Below the pieces are notes generated by a model, which saw only the letters and a program-made list of their open reading frames with translations, had not been told where the DNA came from and made no database searches. From Palsa-504 sp963739615 (lineage in GTDB: Bacteria > Actinomycetota > Actinomycetes > Streptosporangiales > Streptosporangiaceae), in contig CAVUBD010000037.1 of NCBI GenBank assembly GCA_963739615.1, forward strand, positions 178,749-242,748: a stretch of 64,000 bases of DNA. Reading direction: 5' to 3'. This document shows, piece after piece, positions 1-11,176 of the stretch. Made by a program: the position numbers and the translations under genes. Numbering within the stretch: position 1 is the stretch's first letter; each line of letters opens with the position of its first letter.

Positions 1-1
1 C

Positions 2-1436
2 CGGGCCGCGGTCGATGACAACCCGGACGCCGCCATGGTCAAGGGCGACGTCAAGATGGCCAGCGTGCTGCGCCGGGCGGTGCGCAACCGCCAGCAGGTC
101 CCGCCAGGCGACCTGGAGATCATCGCCGACGGCGTCCGGATGACGGTGCCGAGGGACCGCGTCCTGCGCGTCCGCGACCGGGCCCGGGCACTGCGCAAGC
201 CGCACAACGTGGCGCGCAAGCTGTTCGCCACCGAGATGCTCACCGCGCTCGCGGCGGCCGAGGCGACCGCCCTGGGCCGCCAGCTCGACCCCGAGGACGT
301 CCCCTACGCGCGCGCCCGGCTGTGGGACGAGCCGCCGGTCCGGGCCGCGATCGACGAGCTGTGGCCGTTCCTCACCCCGCACCGGCTGGTGGCGGGGCTG
401 CTGGCCACCGAAGGTGCCCTCCGCGCGGCCGCTCCTGGTCTTTCTTCGGCCGAACGGTCCTCGGTGCTCCGTCCGGACCACCCCGATGCGTGGACCGTGG
501 CGGACGTCCCGCTGCTTGATGAGGCCGCCCAGCTGCTCGGCACCGACGACTCCGCGGAGAAGGTGCGCCGCCGGGCCGCCGAGCGGGAACGCCGCGCCGA
601 GGAGAGGTACGCCAGGGAGGTACTCGAGATCACCGGCCTGAGCGGGCAGGGTTTCGTGGACGCCGCCACGCTCGCGGACTGGAACCGGGACACCGGCCAG
701 GCGCTCACCACGGCCGAACGGGCCTGGGCCGATCCGTCCTGGGCCTACGGTCACGTGATCGTGGACGAGGCGCAGGAGCTCTCCGCGATGGCGTGGCGGA
801 TGGTGATGCGGCGGATCCCCACCCGGTCGATGACCGTCGTCGGCGACATCGCCCAGCGGGGGAGCGCGGCCGGCGCCCGTTCCTGGGCCCAGATGCTCGA
901 CCCGTACGTCGGCGGCCGCTGGCGCGAGGAACTGCTGACCGTGAACTACCGGACCCCCGCCGAGATCATGGCGGTGGCGACCGATGTGCTGGCCGCGATC
1001 GCCCCGGACGAGCGTCCTCCCGAGTCCGTCCGTGAGGAAGGCGCCGCCCCCCGCGCGGTCCGCGGCCTCGCCCGGACGGCCGCGGTGGTGGCGGACGAGC
1101 TCGCCGAGATGGGCGACGGCGGCAGGCTCGCGGTGATCGCGCCCGGCGCGCGGATAGCGGAGCTGGCCCGGGCGCTGCCCGCCGCTGCTCCCGGCGATCA
1201 CGCGCGAGGTGCTCGAGTCGCCGGTCGCGCTGCTGACCGTGGGCCAGACCAAGGGCCTCGAGTTCGACCGGGTCGTGCTGGTCGACCCGGCCGGGATCCT
1301 GGCCCAGTCCCCGGCCGGCGGCCACGACCTCTACGTCGCGATCACCCGCGCCACCCACCGCCTCACCGTAATCCACGACGGCGACCTCCCCCCCTCCCTC
1401 CACCGCCTCGCGCCGTCCCCCGCTCCCCGCCCGTGA
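2..1436 (+). CDS. HelR/HelD-type superfamily 1 helicase, 3' part, frame break near the end
   Basis: The reading frame is open to the left edge, so the N-terminal part lies outside the window. Visible SF1A motifs in order are a Walker B-like VIVDEAQELSAMAW, VVGDIAQRG, VNYRTPAEI and, in another frame, VGQTKGLEFDRVV and LYVAITRATHR. That set and the long alpha-helical insert match actinobacterial HelR/HelD proteins, which remove stalled or rifamycin-bound RNA polymerase from DNA. The first frame is good until about 1190; the last 80 codons, ending at TGA 1434-1436, are one base out of phase. Dropping one C from the CCC at 1190-1192 joins the two halves smoothly (LPAAAPAITREVLESP). This may be a sequencing indel or a real mutation. 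Family assignment is firm as a UvrD-like helicase and probable as HelR. Confidence 0.8.
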
Positions 1437-1612
1437 CACCCCCGTACCCGCGAAAGGCTGACCGGAAGGAAGCACCACTGCTCGTTCGGCACAAATAATG
1501 GCGGAACCTGGAGCGGCGGGGCACATTTGGTGCGGCCGGGGTGTTAATTAAATGCGGTATCACGCGAGGCGTGGCACCATCGGGGGACGAGTAACCACGA
1601 TGTCGGAGGACA

Positions 1613-3049
1613 ATGAGCACGGTCTTTAGCGAGCAGCCCGAGCAGCCCGGCCAGCCCGGGGACACGCTCACCGGGGATATGGACCTGGAGGACAGGCACG
1701 CACTGCGGCGGGTGGCGGGGCTTTCCACCGAGCTGCAGGACGTCAGCGAGGTCGAGTACCGGGCGCTGCGGCTGGAGCGGGTCGTCCTGATCGGGGTGTG
1801 GACCGAGGGCAGCCTGGCCAGCGCCGAGAATTCGCTGCGCGAGCTGAGCAGGCTGGCCGAGACGGCGGGCTCCGAGGTGCTCGACGCCATGATCCAGCGG
1901 CGCAGCCACGTGGACGCCGCCACCTACGTGGGCTCAGGCAAGGCGCGCGAGCTGGCGGACATCGTGGCGTCGACCGGCGCTGACACGGTGATCTGCGACG
2001 GCGAGCTCACCCCGAGCCAGCTGCGCCGGCTTGAAGGCGTGGTGCAGGTCAAGGTCATCGACCGGACCGCGCTGATCCTGGACATCTTCGCCCAGCACGC
2101 GCGCAGCCGCGAGGGCAAGGCCCAGGTGGAGCTGGCCCAGCTGCAGTACCTGCTGCCCAGGCTGCGCGGCTGGGGCGAGTCGCTGTCCCGGCAGGCGGGC
2201 GGCCGGGTGGCTGGCGGCGGCGGGATCGGTACCCGCGGCCCGGGCGAGACCAAGCTGGAGACCGACCGGCGGCGGCTGCGGACGCGCATCTCCCGGCTGA
2301 AGCGGGATATCTCGGGCTTCTCGACCGGCCGGAAGGTGCAGCGCGGGCAGCGGTTCCGCCAGCAGGTGCCGTCCGTGGTCATCGCCGGGTACACCAACGC
2401 GGGCAAGTCCAGCCTGCTGAACGCGCTTACCGGGGCCGGCGTGCTGGTGGAGGACGCTCTGTTCGCCACCCTGGACCCGGCGGTCCGCCGCGCCCGGACG
2501 CCCGCGGGCCGCGATTTCACGCTGACCGACACGGTCGGGTTCGTCCGCCATCTGCCGCACCAGCTGGTCGAGGCGTTCCGGTCCACGCTGGAGGAATCGG
2601 CCGAGGCCGACCTGATCCTGCACGTAGTGGACGGGGCCGATCCGGAGCCCGAGGCGCAGATCGCCGCGGTCCGGGGCGTGCTCGCCGAGATCGGCGCGGC
2701 GCATGTGCCCGAGCTGGTCGTGGTCAACAAGATCGACTCGGCCAACCCGGTCGTGCTGCAGGCCCTGCGGGCCCGCGAGCCGGGCAGCGTCAGCGTCTCC
2801 GCGAAGACCGGCGCCGGCCTGGCCAATCTGCAGGAAGCGATCGAGGCCGCGCTGCCGCGGCTGGACGTGCCGGTCCGGGTGATCATCCCGTACAGCCGAG
2901 GTGACCTGGTGGCGCGCGCCCACGCCGAGGGCGAGGTGCTGCAGGCCGAGCATGTGCCCGACGGCACGCTGCTGCAGGCGCGGGTTCTCCCGGGCCTGGC
3001 CGTCCAGCTGGAAGCGGCGGGTCTCGCCGCGCCCGCTCCCGTGTCGTAA
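1613..3049 (+). CDS. hflX: GTPase HflX, ribosome-splitting factor
   Basis: The 478-residue protein has the HflX N-terminal domain, the glycine-rich linker GGGGIGTRGPGETKLETD near residue 200, then a G domain with P-loop GYTNAGKSS (about 258), DTVGFVRHLP (about 305) and NKID (about 371). HflX binds the 50S subunit and splits stalled or hibernating ribosomes, notably after heat or antibiotic stress. The ATG is preceded by GGAGGA only two bases away, which is tight but the best site available. It follows the helicase gene by about 175 bases and is probably transcribed alone. Length and motifs are normal for actinobacterial HflX. Confidence 0.95.
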   Translation: MSTVFSEQPEQPGQPGDTLTGDMDLEDRHALRRVAGLSTELQDVSEVEYRALRLERVVLIGVWTEGSLASAENSLRELSRLAETAGSEVLDAMIQRRSHVDAATYVGSGKARELADIVASTGADTVICDGELTPSQLRRLEGVVQVKVIDRTALILDIFAQHARSREGKAQVELAQLQYLLPRLRGWGESLSRQAGGRVAGGGGIGTRGPGETKLETDRRRLRTRISRLKRDISGFSTGRKVQRGQRFRQQVPSVVIAGYTNAGKSSLLNALTGAGVLVEDALFATLDPAVRRARTPAGRDFTLTDTVGFVRHLPHQLVEAFRSTLEESAEADLILHVVDGADPEPEAQIAAVRGVLAEIGAAHVPELVVVNKIDSANPVVLQALRAREPGSVSVSAKTGAGLANLQEAIEAALPRLDVPVRVIIPYSRGDLVARAHAEGEVLQAEHVPDGTLLQARVLPGLAVQLEAAGLAAPAPVS

Positions 3050-3370
3050 CCGCTGCGCCGTAGCCGGACTATCCTGTCCTTCCCTGACGGTGATAGTGGT
3101 CACGTTTGGCGGCTAATTTTGCCGAGCCTAACAGCGCTTAAACCGGGCAAGAGGGTAAGGTTCGGCATTTTGCCGAAAAGCTTGTCTACGGCGGTAGTCG
3201 TGCAATAACGTATCTGGATCGATACTTTGGCTGCGGCACCGGCCTTCCGCTGACGTCCGGCGTGGTGCGCGGCAAAGCTCGTCCAGTGCGGGCCGGCTCT
3301 CGGCACGTACGTGTCATGGCAGGTGAACGCTCATGGCGCATGGGATCATCAGTCCCGGGGGGGAACGCCG
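3050..3370. other. Intergenic region with a small hairpin
   Basis: No gene is visible in these 320 bases. A perfect 7-bp stem with a 3-base loop (TTCGGCA TTT TGCCGAA, 3161-3177) could end hflX transcription, but no T-run follows it. The region must also carry the hutI promoter; a G-run just upstream of 3371 is the likely ribosome binding site. Confidence 0.4.
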
Positions 3371-4579
3371 GTGACTGTTCGTTTGCTGACCAATATCGGC
3401 CGTCTATGGACGGGTTCGGAGATCCTGAGCAACGCCGCCATCGTGACAGGCGACGAGCGGATCGCCTGGGTCGGACCCGCGGCCGAGCTGCCGCAGCGCA
3501 TTCCCGGGGTCGTCGACGACATCGTCGACGTAGACCACGTGGAGAACCTCGGCGGCGGCCTCGTCACGCCTGGGCTCATCGATGCCCACACCCACCCGGT
3601 CTACGCGGGTAACCGCTGGGCGGAACTGGCCATGCGGTCCAACGGCTCATCGCCCGCGGAGATCACCGCCGCGGGCGGGGGAGTGTCGTCGACCGTAACG
3701 GTCACCCGGGGCACCGACCCCTGGACGTTGTGCAACGGCGTACGTGAGCGGATGGGCCGGTGGCTGCGGTCCGGGGCGACGACGATCGAAGCCAAGACCG
3801 GGTATCACCTGACCAGGGACGGCGAGCTCGCCGACGTACGGATGCTGCGCGGCCTCGAGGGCGAGCCCGGCATGCCGCGGGTACACGTCACGTTCCTGGC
3901 CGCCCATGCGGTTCCGCCCGAGTTCTTCGGCCGCCGCGCCAACTACGTCGACGCGGTGAGCTCCTGGTGCGCGGACGCGTCCGCGGTCGGCGCGGACAGC
4001 GTCGACGTGTACTGCGAGGAAGGCAGGTTCTCCGAGGAGGAGGCGCGCTGGATCCTCAGCGCCGGCCGCCGGTCGGGCCTGCTGCCGCGGCTGCACGCCT
4101 GCGGTGATTCGCGCACAGGCGCGGCCCGGCTGGCCGCCGAGATGGGCTGCGCGTCCGCCGACCTGCTGCACGAGGCCACCGAGGATGACGTCGCCTCCCT
4201 CGCCCAGGGCGGCGTGGCCGCTGTCCTGTGCCCGGGCACGGCCCTGCAGACCGGCGCCAGGCCGCCGGTGCGCGCGCTGCTCGACAAGGGCGTGGCCGTC
4301 GCGCTCGGCTCGGACCACACCCCGGGCGGCACCGGCATCACCTCGATGGCGCTCGTGATCTCGCTCGCCGTGTCCTACTTCGGGATGAGTGTCGAGGAAG
4401 CGCTCCGGGCGGCCACCATCGGCGGCGCGCACGCGCTCCGCGCCCCCGACCGCGGCGCGATGGTGCGCGGCAGGCTCGCCAACATGGTCCTGTGGGACGC
4501 CGATCACGAGGGCGCCTTCGTCTGGTCCTTCGGCCTGCAGCCCCGCCGCGTCTGGCTGGGCGGCGAGCCGGTCACCTAG
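3371..4579 (+). CDS. hutI: Imidazolonepropionase
   Basis: HutI hydrolyses 4-imidazolone-5-propanoate to N-formimino-L-glutamate, the third step of histidine degradation. The protein shows the amidohydrolase metal motif in GLVTPGLIDAHTHPVYAGNR (HxH near residue 72), the substrate-loop ITAAGGGVSSTV, LHACGD and SDHTPGG for later metal ligands. The reading frame is open upstream to 3311, but the GTG at 3371 follows a G-rich ribosome binding site and gives a 402-residue protein of normal length, so it is preferred. No other hut gene is next to it in the window. Confidence 0.93.
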   Translation: MTVRLLTNIGRLWTGSEILSNAAIVTGDERIAWVGPAAELPQRIPGVVDDIVDVDHVENLGGGLVTPGLIDAHTHPVYAGNRWAELAMRSNGSSPAEITAAGGGVSSTVTVTRGTDPWTLCNGVRERMGRWLRSGATTIEAKTGYHLTRDGELADVRMLRGLEGEPGMPRVHVTFLAAHAVPPEFFGRRANYVDAVSSWCADASAVGADSVDVYCEEGRFSEEEARWILSAGRRSGLLPRLHACGDSRTGAARLAAEMGCASADLLHEATEDDVASLAQGGVAAVLCPGTALQTGARPPVRALLDKGVAVALGSDHTPGGTGITSMALVISLAVSYFGMSVEEALRAATIGGAHALRAPDRGAMVRGRLANMVLWDADHEGAFVWSFGLQPRRVWLGGEPVT

Positions 4580-4624
4580 GCCCTTGATTCGGCGCGCGCG
4601 CCGCGATCGTGGCATGCTGCGGTC

Positions 4625-5608
4625 ATGGCTGCGCGCACCTCGATCGTTCCTGTCACGCTAATCGTCGGCGAGGAAGAATTCCTCGTCGACCGCGCCGTCC
4701 GCGAGCTGATCACGGCCGCCCGCGACGCGGAACTCGGCGGGGACGTCCACGATCTCGACGGGGCCGCCCTCGGGCTTGGTGAGCTGGCGTCGCTGACCTC
4801 GCCGTCGCTGTTCGGCGGCGGCTGCGTGCTCGTGGTCAGGTCTGCGCAGCACGTGAGCAAGGACGTAGCCGCCGAGCTGATCAGGTACGCGGGCCACCCG
4901 GCGCCCGACGTAATGCTCGTCCTGACCCACGCGGGCGGGGCCAAGGGGAAGGACCTGCTGGCCAGCGTCAGGGCCAGCGTCACGGCCGGCGGAGCGCAGG
5001 CGATCGAGTGCCAGAAGGTCACCAGGTTCGCCGACAGGCTGAACTTCGTCCGGGCCGAATTCCGGCGGGCGGGCCAGCGGGCCGACGAGGGCGCCGCCCG
5101 CGCGCTGCTGGACGCGGTCGGCTCGGACCTGCGCGAGCTCGCGGCCGCCTGCGACCAGCTGGCCGCGGACACCGACGGCCAGGTAGACGAGGCGGTCGTG
5201 GCCAGGTACTACCGGGGCCGGGCGGAGGCGACCGGGTTCACCGTCGCCGACCGGGCCGTCGAGGGCCATCTCGTGCAGTCGCTTGAGCAACTGCGCTGGG
5301 CGCTGGCGACCGGTGTGTCGCCGGTGCTTATCTGCAGCGCGCTGGCGCAGGGGGTCCGGCTGCTCGGCCGGGTCGGATCCGCGCCGCGCGGCGTCAGCGC
5401 CATCGCGCTGGCGGCCGAGGTCGGGGCCCCGCCGTGGAAGATCGACCGGGTGCGCCAGCAGCTGCGCGGCTGGCAGCCCGACGGCATCGCCCGCGCGCTG
5501 CACGCGGTCGCCGAAGCCGACGCGCAGGTCAAAGGCGAGGCAGTCAGCGCCGGCTACGCGCTAGAACGCGCCGTGCGCCGAATCGTGGCCAGCCGTAACA
5601 GCGACTGA
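4625..5608 (+). CDS. holA: DNA polymerase III delta subunit
   Basis: A 327-residue protein beginning with the HolA-type VTLIVGEEEFLVDRAVREL segment, followed by the AAA+-like clamp-loader fold without Walker motifs. Typical helices follow (residues about 190-240 with TGFTVADRAVEGH and LEQLRWALATG) and a C-terminal collar region ending KGEAVSAGYALERAV. Delta opens the beta sliding clamp in the clamp loader. It lies 45 bases after hutI and faces rpsT, which is the usual holA-rpsT-lepA arrangement in actinobacteria. Start ATG 4625. Confidence 0.92.
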   Translation: MAARTSIVPVTLIVGEEEFLVDRAVRELITAARDAELGGDVHDLDGAALGLGELASLTSPSLFGGGCVLVVRSAQHVSKDVAAELIRYAGHPAPDVMLVLTHAGGAKGKDLLASVRASVTAGGAQAIECQKVTRFADRLNFVRAEFRRAGQRADEGAARALLDAVGSDLRELAAACDQLAADTDGQVDEAVVARYYRGRAEATGFTVADRAVEGHLVQSLEQLRWALATGVSPVLICSALAQGVRLLGRVGSAPRGVSAIALAAEVGAPPWKIDRVRQQLRGWQPDGIARALHAVAEADAQVKGEAVSAGYALERAVRRIVASRNSD

Positions 5609-5744
5609 CCCGCGCCAGACCCCAGGCCCAGCGCCGCAGGCCTAGCCGCGCACCCCCGCCCCCCGCGCACCGCCGCCCCGCCAGGGCCAAGCCCGCTCAC
5701 GGGCCCCGCCCGCACCAGAGCTATCCGAGCCAGTCAGCAGCCGA

Positions 5745-5800
5745 CCGCCACGATGTGACAGCGTGGCGGTAATAACCGCGCCAATGTTACATCGTGGCGG
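5745..5800. repeat. 56-bp near-perfect palindrome between convergent holA and rpsT
   Basis: The outer arms CCGCCACGATGTGACA (5745-5760) and TGTTACATCGTGGCGG (5785-5800) pair with one mismatch. The inner arms GCGGT and ACCGC flank the loop AATA at 5771-5774, exactly at the centre of symmetry. It sits between two genes that point towards each other, so a two-way terminator is the simplest reading. There is no T-tract on either side, and a dimeric operator is possible. Confidence 0.6.
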
Positions 5801-5843
5801 CTCAGGCAGGACAAGGAGTGAGGCTTCCGGACTACCCGCGAGC

Positions 5844-6113
5844 TCAGGCCTGCTGGAGCTCGGCGTAGCGCTTGGCGATCGCCGACTTGCGGTTCGCGGC
5901 CTGGTTCTTGTGGATGACGCCTTTGCTGGCCGCCTTGTCCAGCTGGCGGCAGGCCGCGCGCAGCAGGTCGTTGGCCTCGTCGAGGTTCCCCCCGTCCGCG
6001 GCCTCGCGGAACTTACGTACGGATGTGCGCAGTGACGACTTGACGGCCTTGTTCCGCTGGTGCGCCTTTTCGTTCTGCTTGTTGCGCTTGATCTGAGACT
6101 TTATGTTCGCCAC
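5844..6113 (-). CDS. rpsT: 30S ribosomal protein S20
   Basis: An 89-residue basic protein starting VANIKSQIKRNKQNEKAHQR and carrying LRTSVRKFREA and KGVIHKNQAANRKSAIAKR, diagnostic of S20, a primary binder of 16S rRNA. The start is a GTG at 6111-6113 with AAGGA about ten bases upstream; the longer open frame to 6389 has no ribosome binding site and passes through a tandem repeat. It is transcribed away from lepA. Confidence 0.96.
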   Translation of the reverse strand: MANIKSQIKRNKQNEKAHQRNKAVKSSLRTSVRKFREAADGGNLDEANDLLRAACRQLDKAASKGVIHKNQAANRKSAIAKRYAELQQA

Positions 6114-6186
6114 GCGTGGGAGTCCTTCAGAGTTGTCTGTGGGTGTCGCGACGTCGAAGCTTATCCGAGTCAGCCCCCCGCACCCA

Positions 6187-6270
6187 AACCAAGCCCCGAA
6201 CCAAGCCCCGAACCAAGCCCCGAACCAAGCCCCGAACCAAGCCCCGAACCAAGCCCCGAACCAAGCCCAG
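6187..6270. repeat. 12-bp tandem repeat, seven copies, in the rpsT-lepA spacer
   Basis: The unit AACCAAGCCCCG is repeated six times without change, and a seventh copy has one substitution. The array lies between the divergent rpsT and lepA starts, where both promoters must lie. It could encode PNQA or PEPS repeats but no start or ribosome binding site supports translation. Confidence 0.9.
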
Positions 6271-6370
6271 CCGAGCCCCCGCCAAGAGCGGCCGCAGTAC
6301 GGGAGCAGCACAAGACACTGCGCCCGACATGGGATCATGGAACACTCAGTAAGGCGAGTCACCCGAACGG

Positions 6371-8251
<1,881 letters not shown>

Positions 8252-8317
8252 ATTCACGATCTTTTGATCCGAACGGTCCGTGCTGCGTGCGCCAGCCGCC
8301 TCGGCCCTGGTCGGTCG

Positions 8318-8848
8318 TTACGCCTTGATGGGGCGCACAATGTCAGGGATCAGGGTCACGTGGAACGGCGTGATGACGCCGGGCGGCGAGGTCGGCGTGA
8401 CCATGCCCGGCGAAGCGTGGGCGGTGATGATGGCCGTGACCAGCGCGGCGAGCGTGAATATCACCATGGCGAGGACCAGCAGCGCGGCGCCGGATTGCCA
8501 GCTGCTCTCGGCTTCGGCGGCCGGCGGCAGGGTCACGCCCGGCTGCGGCCCGTAGCCCTGCGGGGGCACCGCGTGCGGGTACGGCAGGACCCCGGTCGGC
8601 AGGTCGGCGGTGAGCGCCCACAGGTCCGCGTACGTGCGGGCCGCGTAGGCCCGCGCGATCCGCTCGTCAAGCTCGTCCTGGCTGAGCCGCCCCTCCACGA
8701 ACCCGGCCCGGAGCACCCCCACGGTCCGCTCGCGATCCGCGGTGGCCGCCAGCCACGAGGGGCTCACCAGCGGCCCCGTGCTCGCAGGCCCCGTCCCATA
8801 AGGCAGGGCAGGCTGAAACGGATATGCCTGACCTGGACCGTATGCCAC
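8318..8848 (-). CDS. DUF1707 domain protein with one membrane segment
   Basis: 176 residues. After a Pro/Gly/Tyr-rich start, residues about 36-84 form a DUF1707 domain (ADRERTVGVLRAGFVEGRLS, then DELDERIARAYAARTYADL), a short helical module common in actinobacterial membrane-associated proteins of unknown function. A single transmembrane helix follows (about 118-141, LLVLAMVIFTLAALVTAII). The start is GTG at 8846-8848 with GGGAGG eight bases upstream. It shares the DUF1707 domain with the gene at 10225-11020, with the DUF4389 gene between them. Confidence 0.8.
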   Translation of the reverse strand: MAYGPGQAYPFQPALPYGTGPASTGPLVSPSWLAATADRERTVGVLRAGFVEGRLSQDELDERIARAYAARTYADLWALTADLPTGVLPYPHAVPPQGYGPQPGVTLPPAAEAESSWQSGAALLVLAMVIFTLAALVTAIITAHASPGMVTPTSPPGVITPFHVTLIPDIVRPIKA

Positions 8849-8934
8849 GTGCAGCCTCCCGCGGACGCCTCTACTGAGTGTAGACGCGCGACGCCCTCCA
8901 GGAGTGCCAATGACACGTTAGGTGCCGCGCTTGA

Positions 8935-10077
8935 TCACGAACTGAGATCATTGCTCAGGTTCGCGTAGTCCTGATTGATCTGGTCAACCGGCTGCTGGAG
9001 TCCCGCGGACTTGGCGATGGCGATGTACTGGCTGGGTGACGTGGCCGCACCGAGGCGGGCGAAAATGCTCGCGGCGCGCGATACCGAGGCGGCCAGCGCG
9101 GCGTCCTGCGAACTGGCCTTCGCCGACGGCATCGCGATGCTCCGAAGCTGCCGGGCGAACGTGCTGAGCGTGGCGGCGACCTGCCGGTCGAGGCGGGTGA
9201 CGCAGGAAAGCTGGCCGTTGCACGCCTTCACGTTGGCCGAGAAGTTGTCGATGGCGTCGGCCGCGGGCTTGGCGTCGGCCTGCACCTGGTAGGCCGCATC
9301 GGCGGCGCTGACCGTGCTGCCGAGCGCGGCGCCGACGGCGCTGCTGCCGCCGGCGAGCAGCACGCCGAGCACGATGAAGGCCACCATGAGCTTCCGTGCG
9401 CCCCCGGAAAGAACGAGCCGCCACGGCAACCCCGCGTCCCCCGCGTCCCCCTGCGGGTCCCCGAACAGTCCGGCGGGATACGCGCTGGTCAGCATCAGGG
9501 CGTAGCCGAGGGTCCTGACCTGGTACCGCATCGCGGCCGCCAGGGCCTGGTAGACGGTGTCAGGCAGCCGGCCCGTGATCACCGCGATCAGCCAGCTCAC
9601 CAGCGCCAAGATGGTGAACGCGCCGTAGGAGACGATCGTCTGGACGATCCAGCAGGGGATCAGCAGGACGATCCGGAACAGGACCGCGAGCCGGTTCAGC
9701 GGGCCGGGCCGCACCGCTATCCGGACCGGGTAGTCCGCGTCGTCAAGCGAGAACGGCGGGTACTGGCCGGTGAGCAGGAACGTGTACGCGAAAACCCGCG
9801 TCTGCCAGCGCAGGTAGCCGGTGAGGAAGTCGGCGGCGAAGACCGGGAGCCGGCCGGTGAACAAGGCGGCGAACCAGCCGATGATCGTGATCACGTAGGC
9901 CGCGATGCCCAGCAGCCCGAGCACGATGAACTGCGGAAGGACCATGAAAATGCGGACCAGGACGGTCACCCGGGACTGGGGAGCCTGGTCCGCGAACGCG
10001 ACGAGTACCGGCGCGGGCGCCGGCTGCCCGGTGCCCGTCGGCAGAACGTCACCCGGCAATGCGTAATACGCGGACAT
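8935..10077 (-). CDS. DUF4389 multi-pass membrane protein
   Basis: 380 residues with two DUF4389-type halves, each a hydrophobic hairpin followed by FxTGYLRWQTRVFAYTFLLT or AAMRYQVRTLGYALMLTSAY and a YPPF- or YPAG-type motif. About five membrane helices are visible in residues 40-240. The last 130 residues are an Ala/Ser-rich soluble region with VKACNGQLSCVTRLDRQVAA, two cysteines that could pair outside the cell. Function is unknown; these proteins often sit beside DUF1707 genes, as here. ATG start. Confidence 0.8.
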   Translation of the reverse strand: MSAYYALPGDVLPTGTGQPAPAPVLVAFADQAPQSRVTVLVRIFMVLPQFIVLGLLGIAAYVITIIGWFAALFTGRLPVFAADFLTGYLRWQTRVFAYTFLLTGQYPPFSLDDADYPVRIAVRPGPLNRLAVLFRIVLLIPCWIVQTIVSYGAFTILALVSWLIAVITGRLPDTVYQALAAAMRYQVRTLGYALMLTSAYPAGLFGDPQGDAGDAGLPWRLVLSGGARKLMVAFIVLGVLLAGGSSAVGAALGSTVSAADAAYQVQADAKPAADAIDNFSANVKACNGQLSCVTRLDRQVAATLSTFARQLRSIAMPSAKASSQDAALAASVSRAASIFARLGAATSPSQYIAIAKSAGLQQPVDQINQDYANLSNDLSS

Positions 10078-10224
10078 GTCCCTGCTCCTCGCTGCTCCCC
10101 GTCGGTGACTGCCCGCTCAGGACCGGCTGTCGACGCGACGATCATAGCGGGACCGCAGCCGGCGATCAGGGGAAATAAGGCCACCGGGCTGGCGCAGGGA
10201 AGTAAGGGGCAGCGGCCCTGCCGA

Positions 10225-11020
10225 TCAGCCGCCGCCCGGGCCCACGCCGCCCGACATCTGGATCGCGGCGCCCAGGATCGAAAGCACGATGATGATGCCC
10301 CAGAAGATGATCGCCATGTAGCCGAGCACCAGCCCGGCGGTGGCCAGCCCCTCGCCGCGCTGACCGGTCAGCCGCATCTCGCGCTTGGCCACGTGCCCGC
10401 AGATGACCGCGGGGATGGCGGTGAGGCCCATGGAGAAGAACTCGGCCACGCCGAGGATCATCGACGCCCGGGCGAGCGAGTTGGTGGACATGGGCGGCTG
10501 GTAGACGGGGACCGGCCAGGACACCGGCATGGCGCCCGCGGGCAGGTCGGCGGTCAGCGCCATCAGCTCGCCGTAGGTACGTGCGGCGTACGCCCGGCCC
10601 ATCCGGTCGTTGTACTCGTCCTGGGTGAGGCGGCCCTCGGTGAAGCCCGCCTTCAGCACGTCGACGGCCCGTTCCCGGTCCGCTGAGGCCGCGCGCATCG
10701 ACGGGCTCATCCTGGCCTGGTAGCCGGCCTGCGGCATCGGATACCCGGCGGGCGGCACCTGATAGCCCGCGGGGGGCACCGGATACCCAGCCGACGGCAC
10801 CGGATACCCAGCCGACGGCACCGGATACCCAGCCGGCGGCACCGGATAGCCTGGCCGGCGGAGTCTGCTGGACGGTCGGCGGAACCGGGCCGGAAGCAGG
10901 CGGGACCTGCGCTGCGCTGGGTCGGACCTGCTCGGCGGCGGCGCCAGTCGTAGCCTGCTCGGGGGCAGGCCAGCCGTACCAGGGGTACTGGCCCGGCCAC
11001 TGCGATTGGTTATCTGCCAC
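10225..11020 (-). CDS. DUF1707-DUF4190 membrane protein, one-base frame break in its repeat region
   Basis: The N-terminus (VADNQSQWPGQYPWYGWPAP) is in one frame, starting at GTG 11018-11020 with GGAGG at 11026-11030. At about 10852 the frame changes to AGYPVPPAGYPVPS repeats, then DUF1707 (ADRERAVDVLKAGFTEGRLT) and a DUF4190-like C-terminus with two membrane helices (ASMILGVAEFFSMGLTAIPA and LVLGYMAIIFWGIIIVLSIL). Removing the T at 10852 in GCCTGGCC makes one continuous protein. The 21-bp unit encoding AGYPVPS is repeated about four times at 10770-10850. Function is unknown. Confidence 0.72.
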
Positions 11021-11176
11021 CGATGCCTCCCGTTCAACGCGACCTGTGCCTCGTGTCTCCCGTAAACGCGGCCCTTTCAGTCTAAGCGCGCGAATCCCTA
11101 ATCCGGCAGTCCGGTTTCCTCCGCTTACTAGTTCGCCAGCGGCGTCTCGGTCGCTCCTGCGGGTAGCGTGGCTGCC

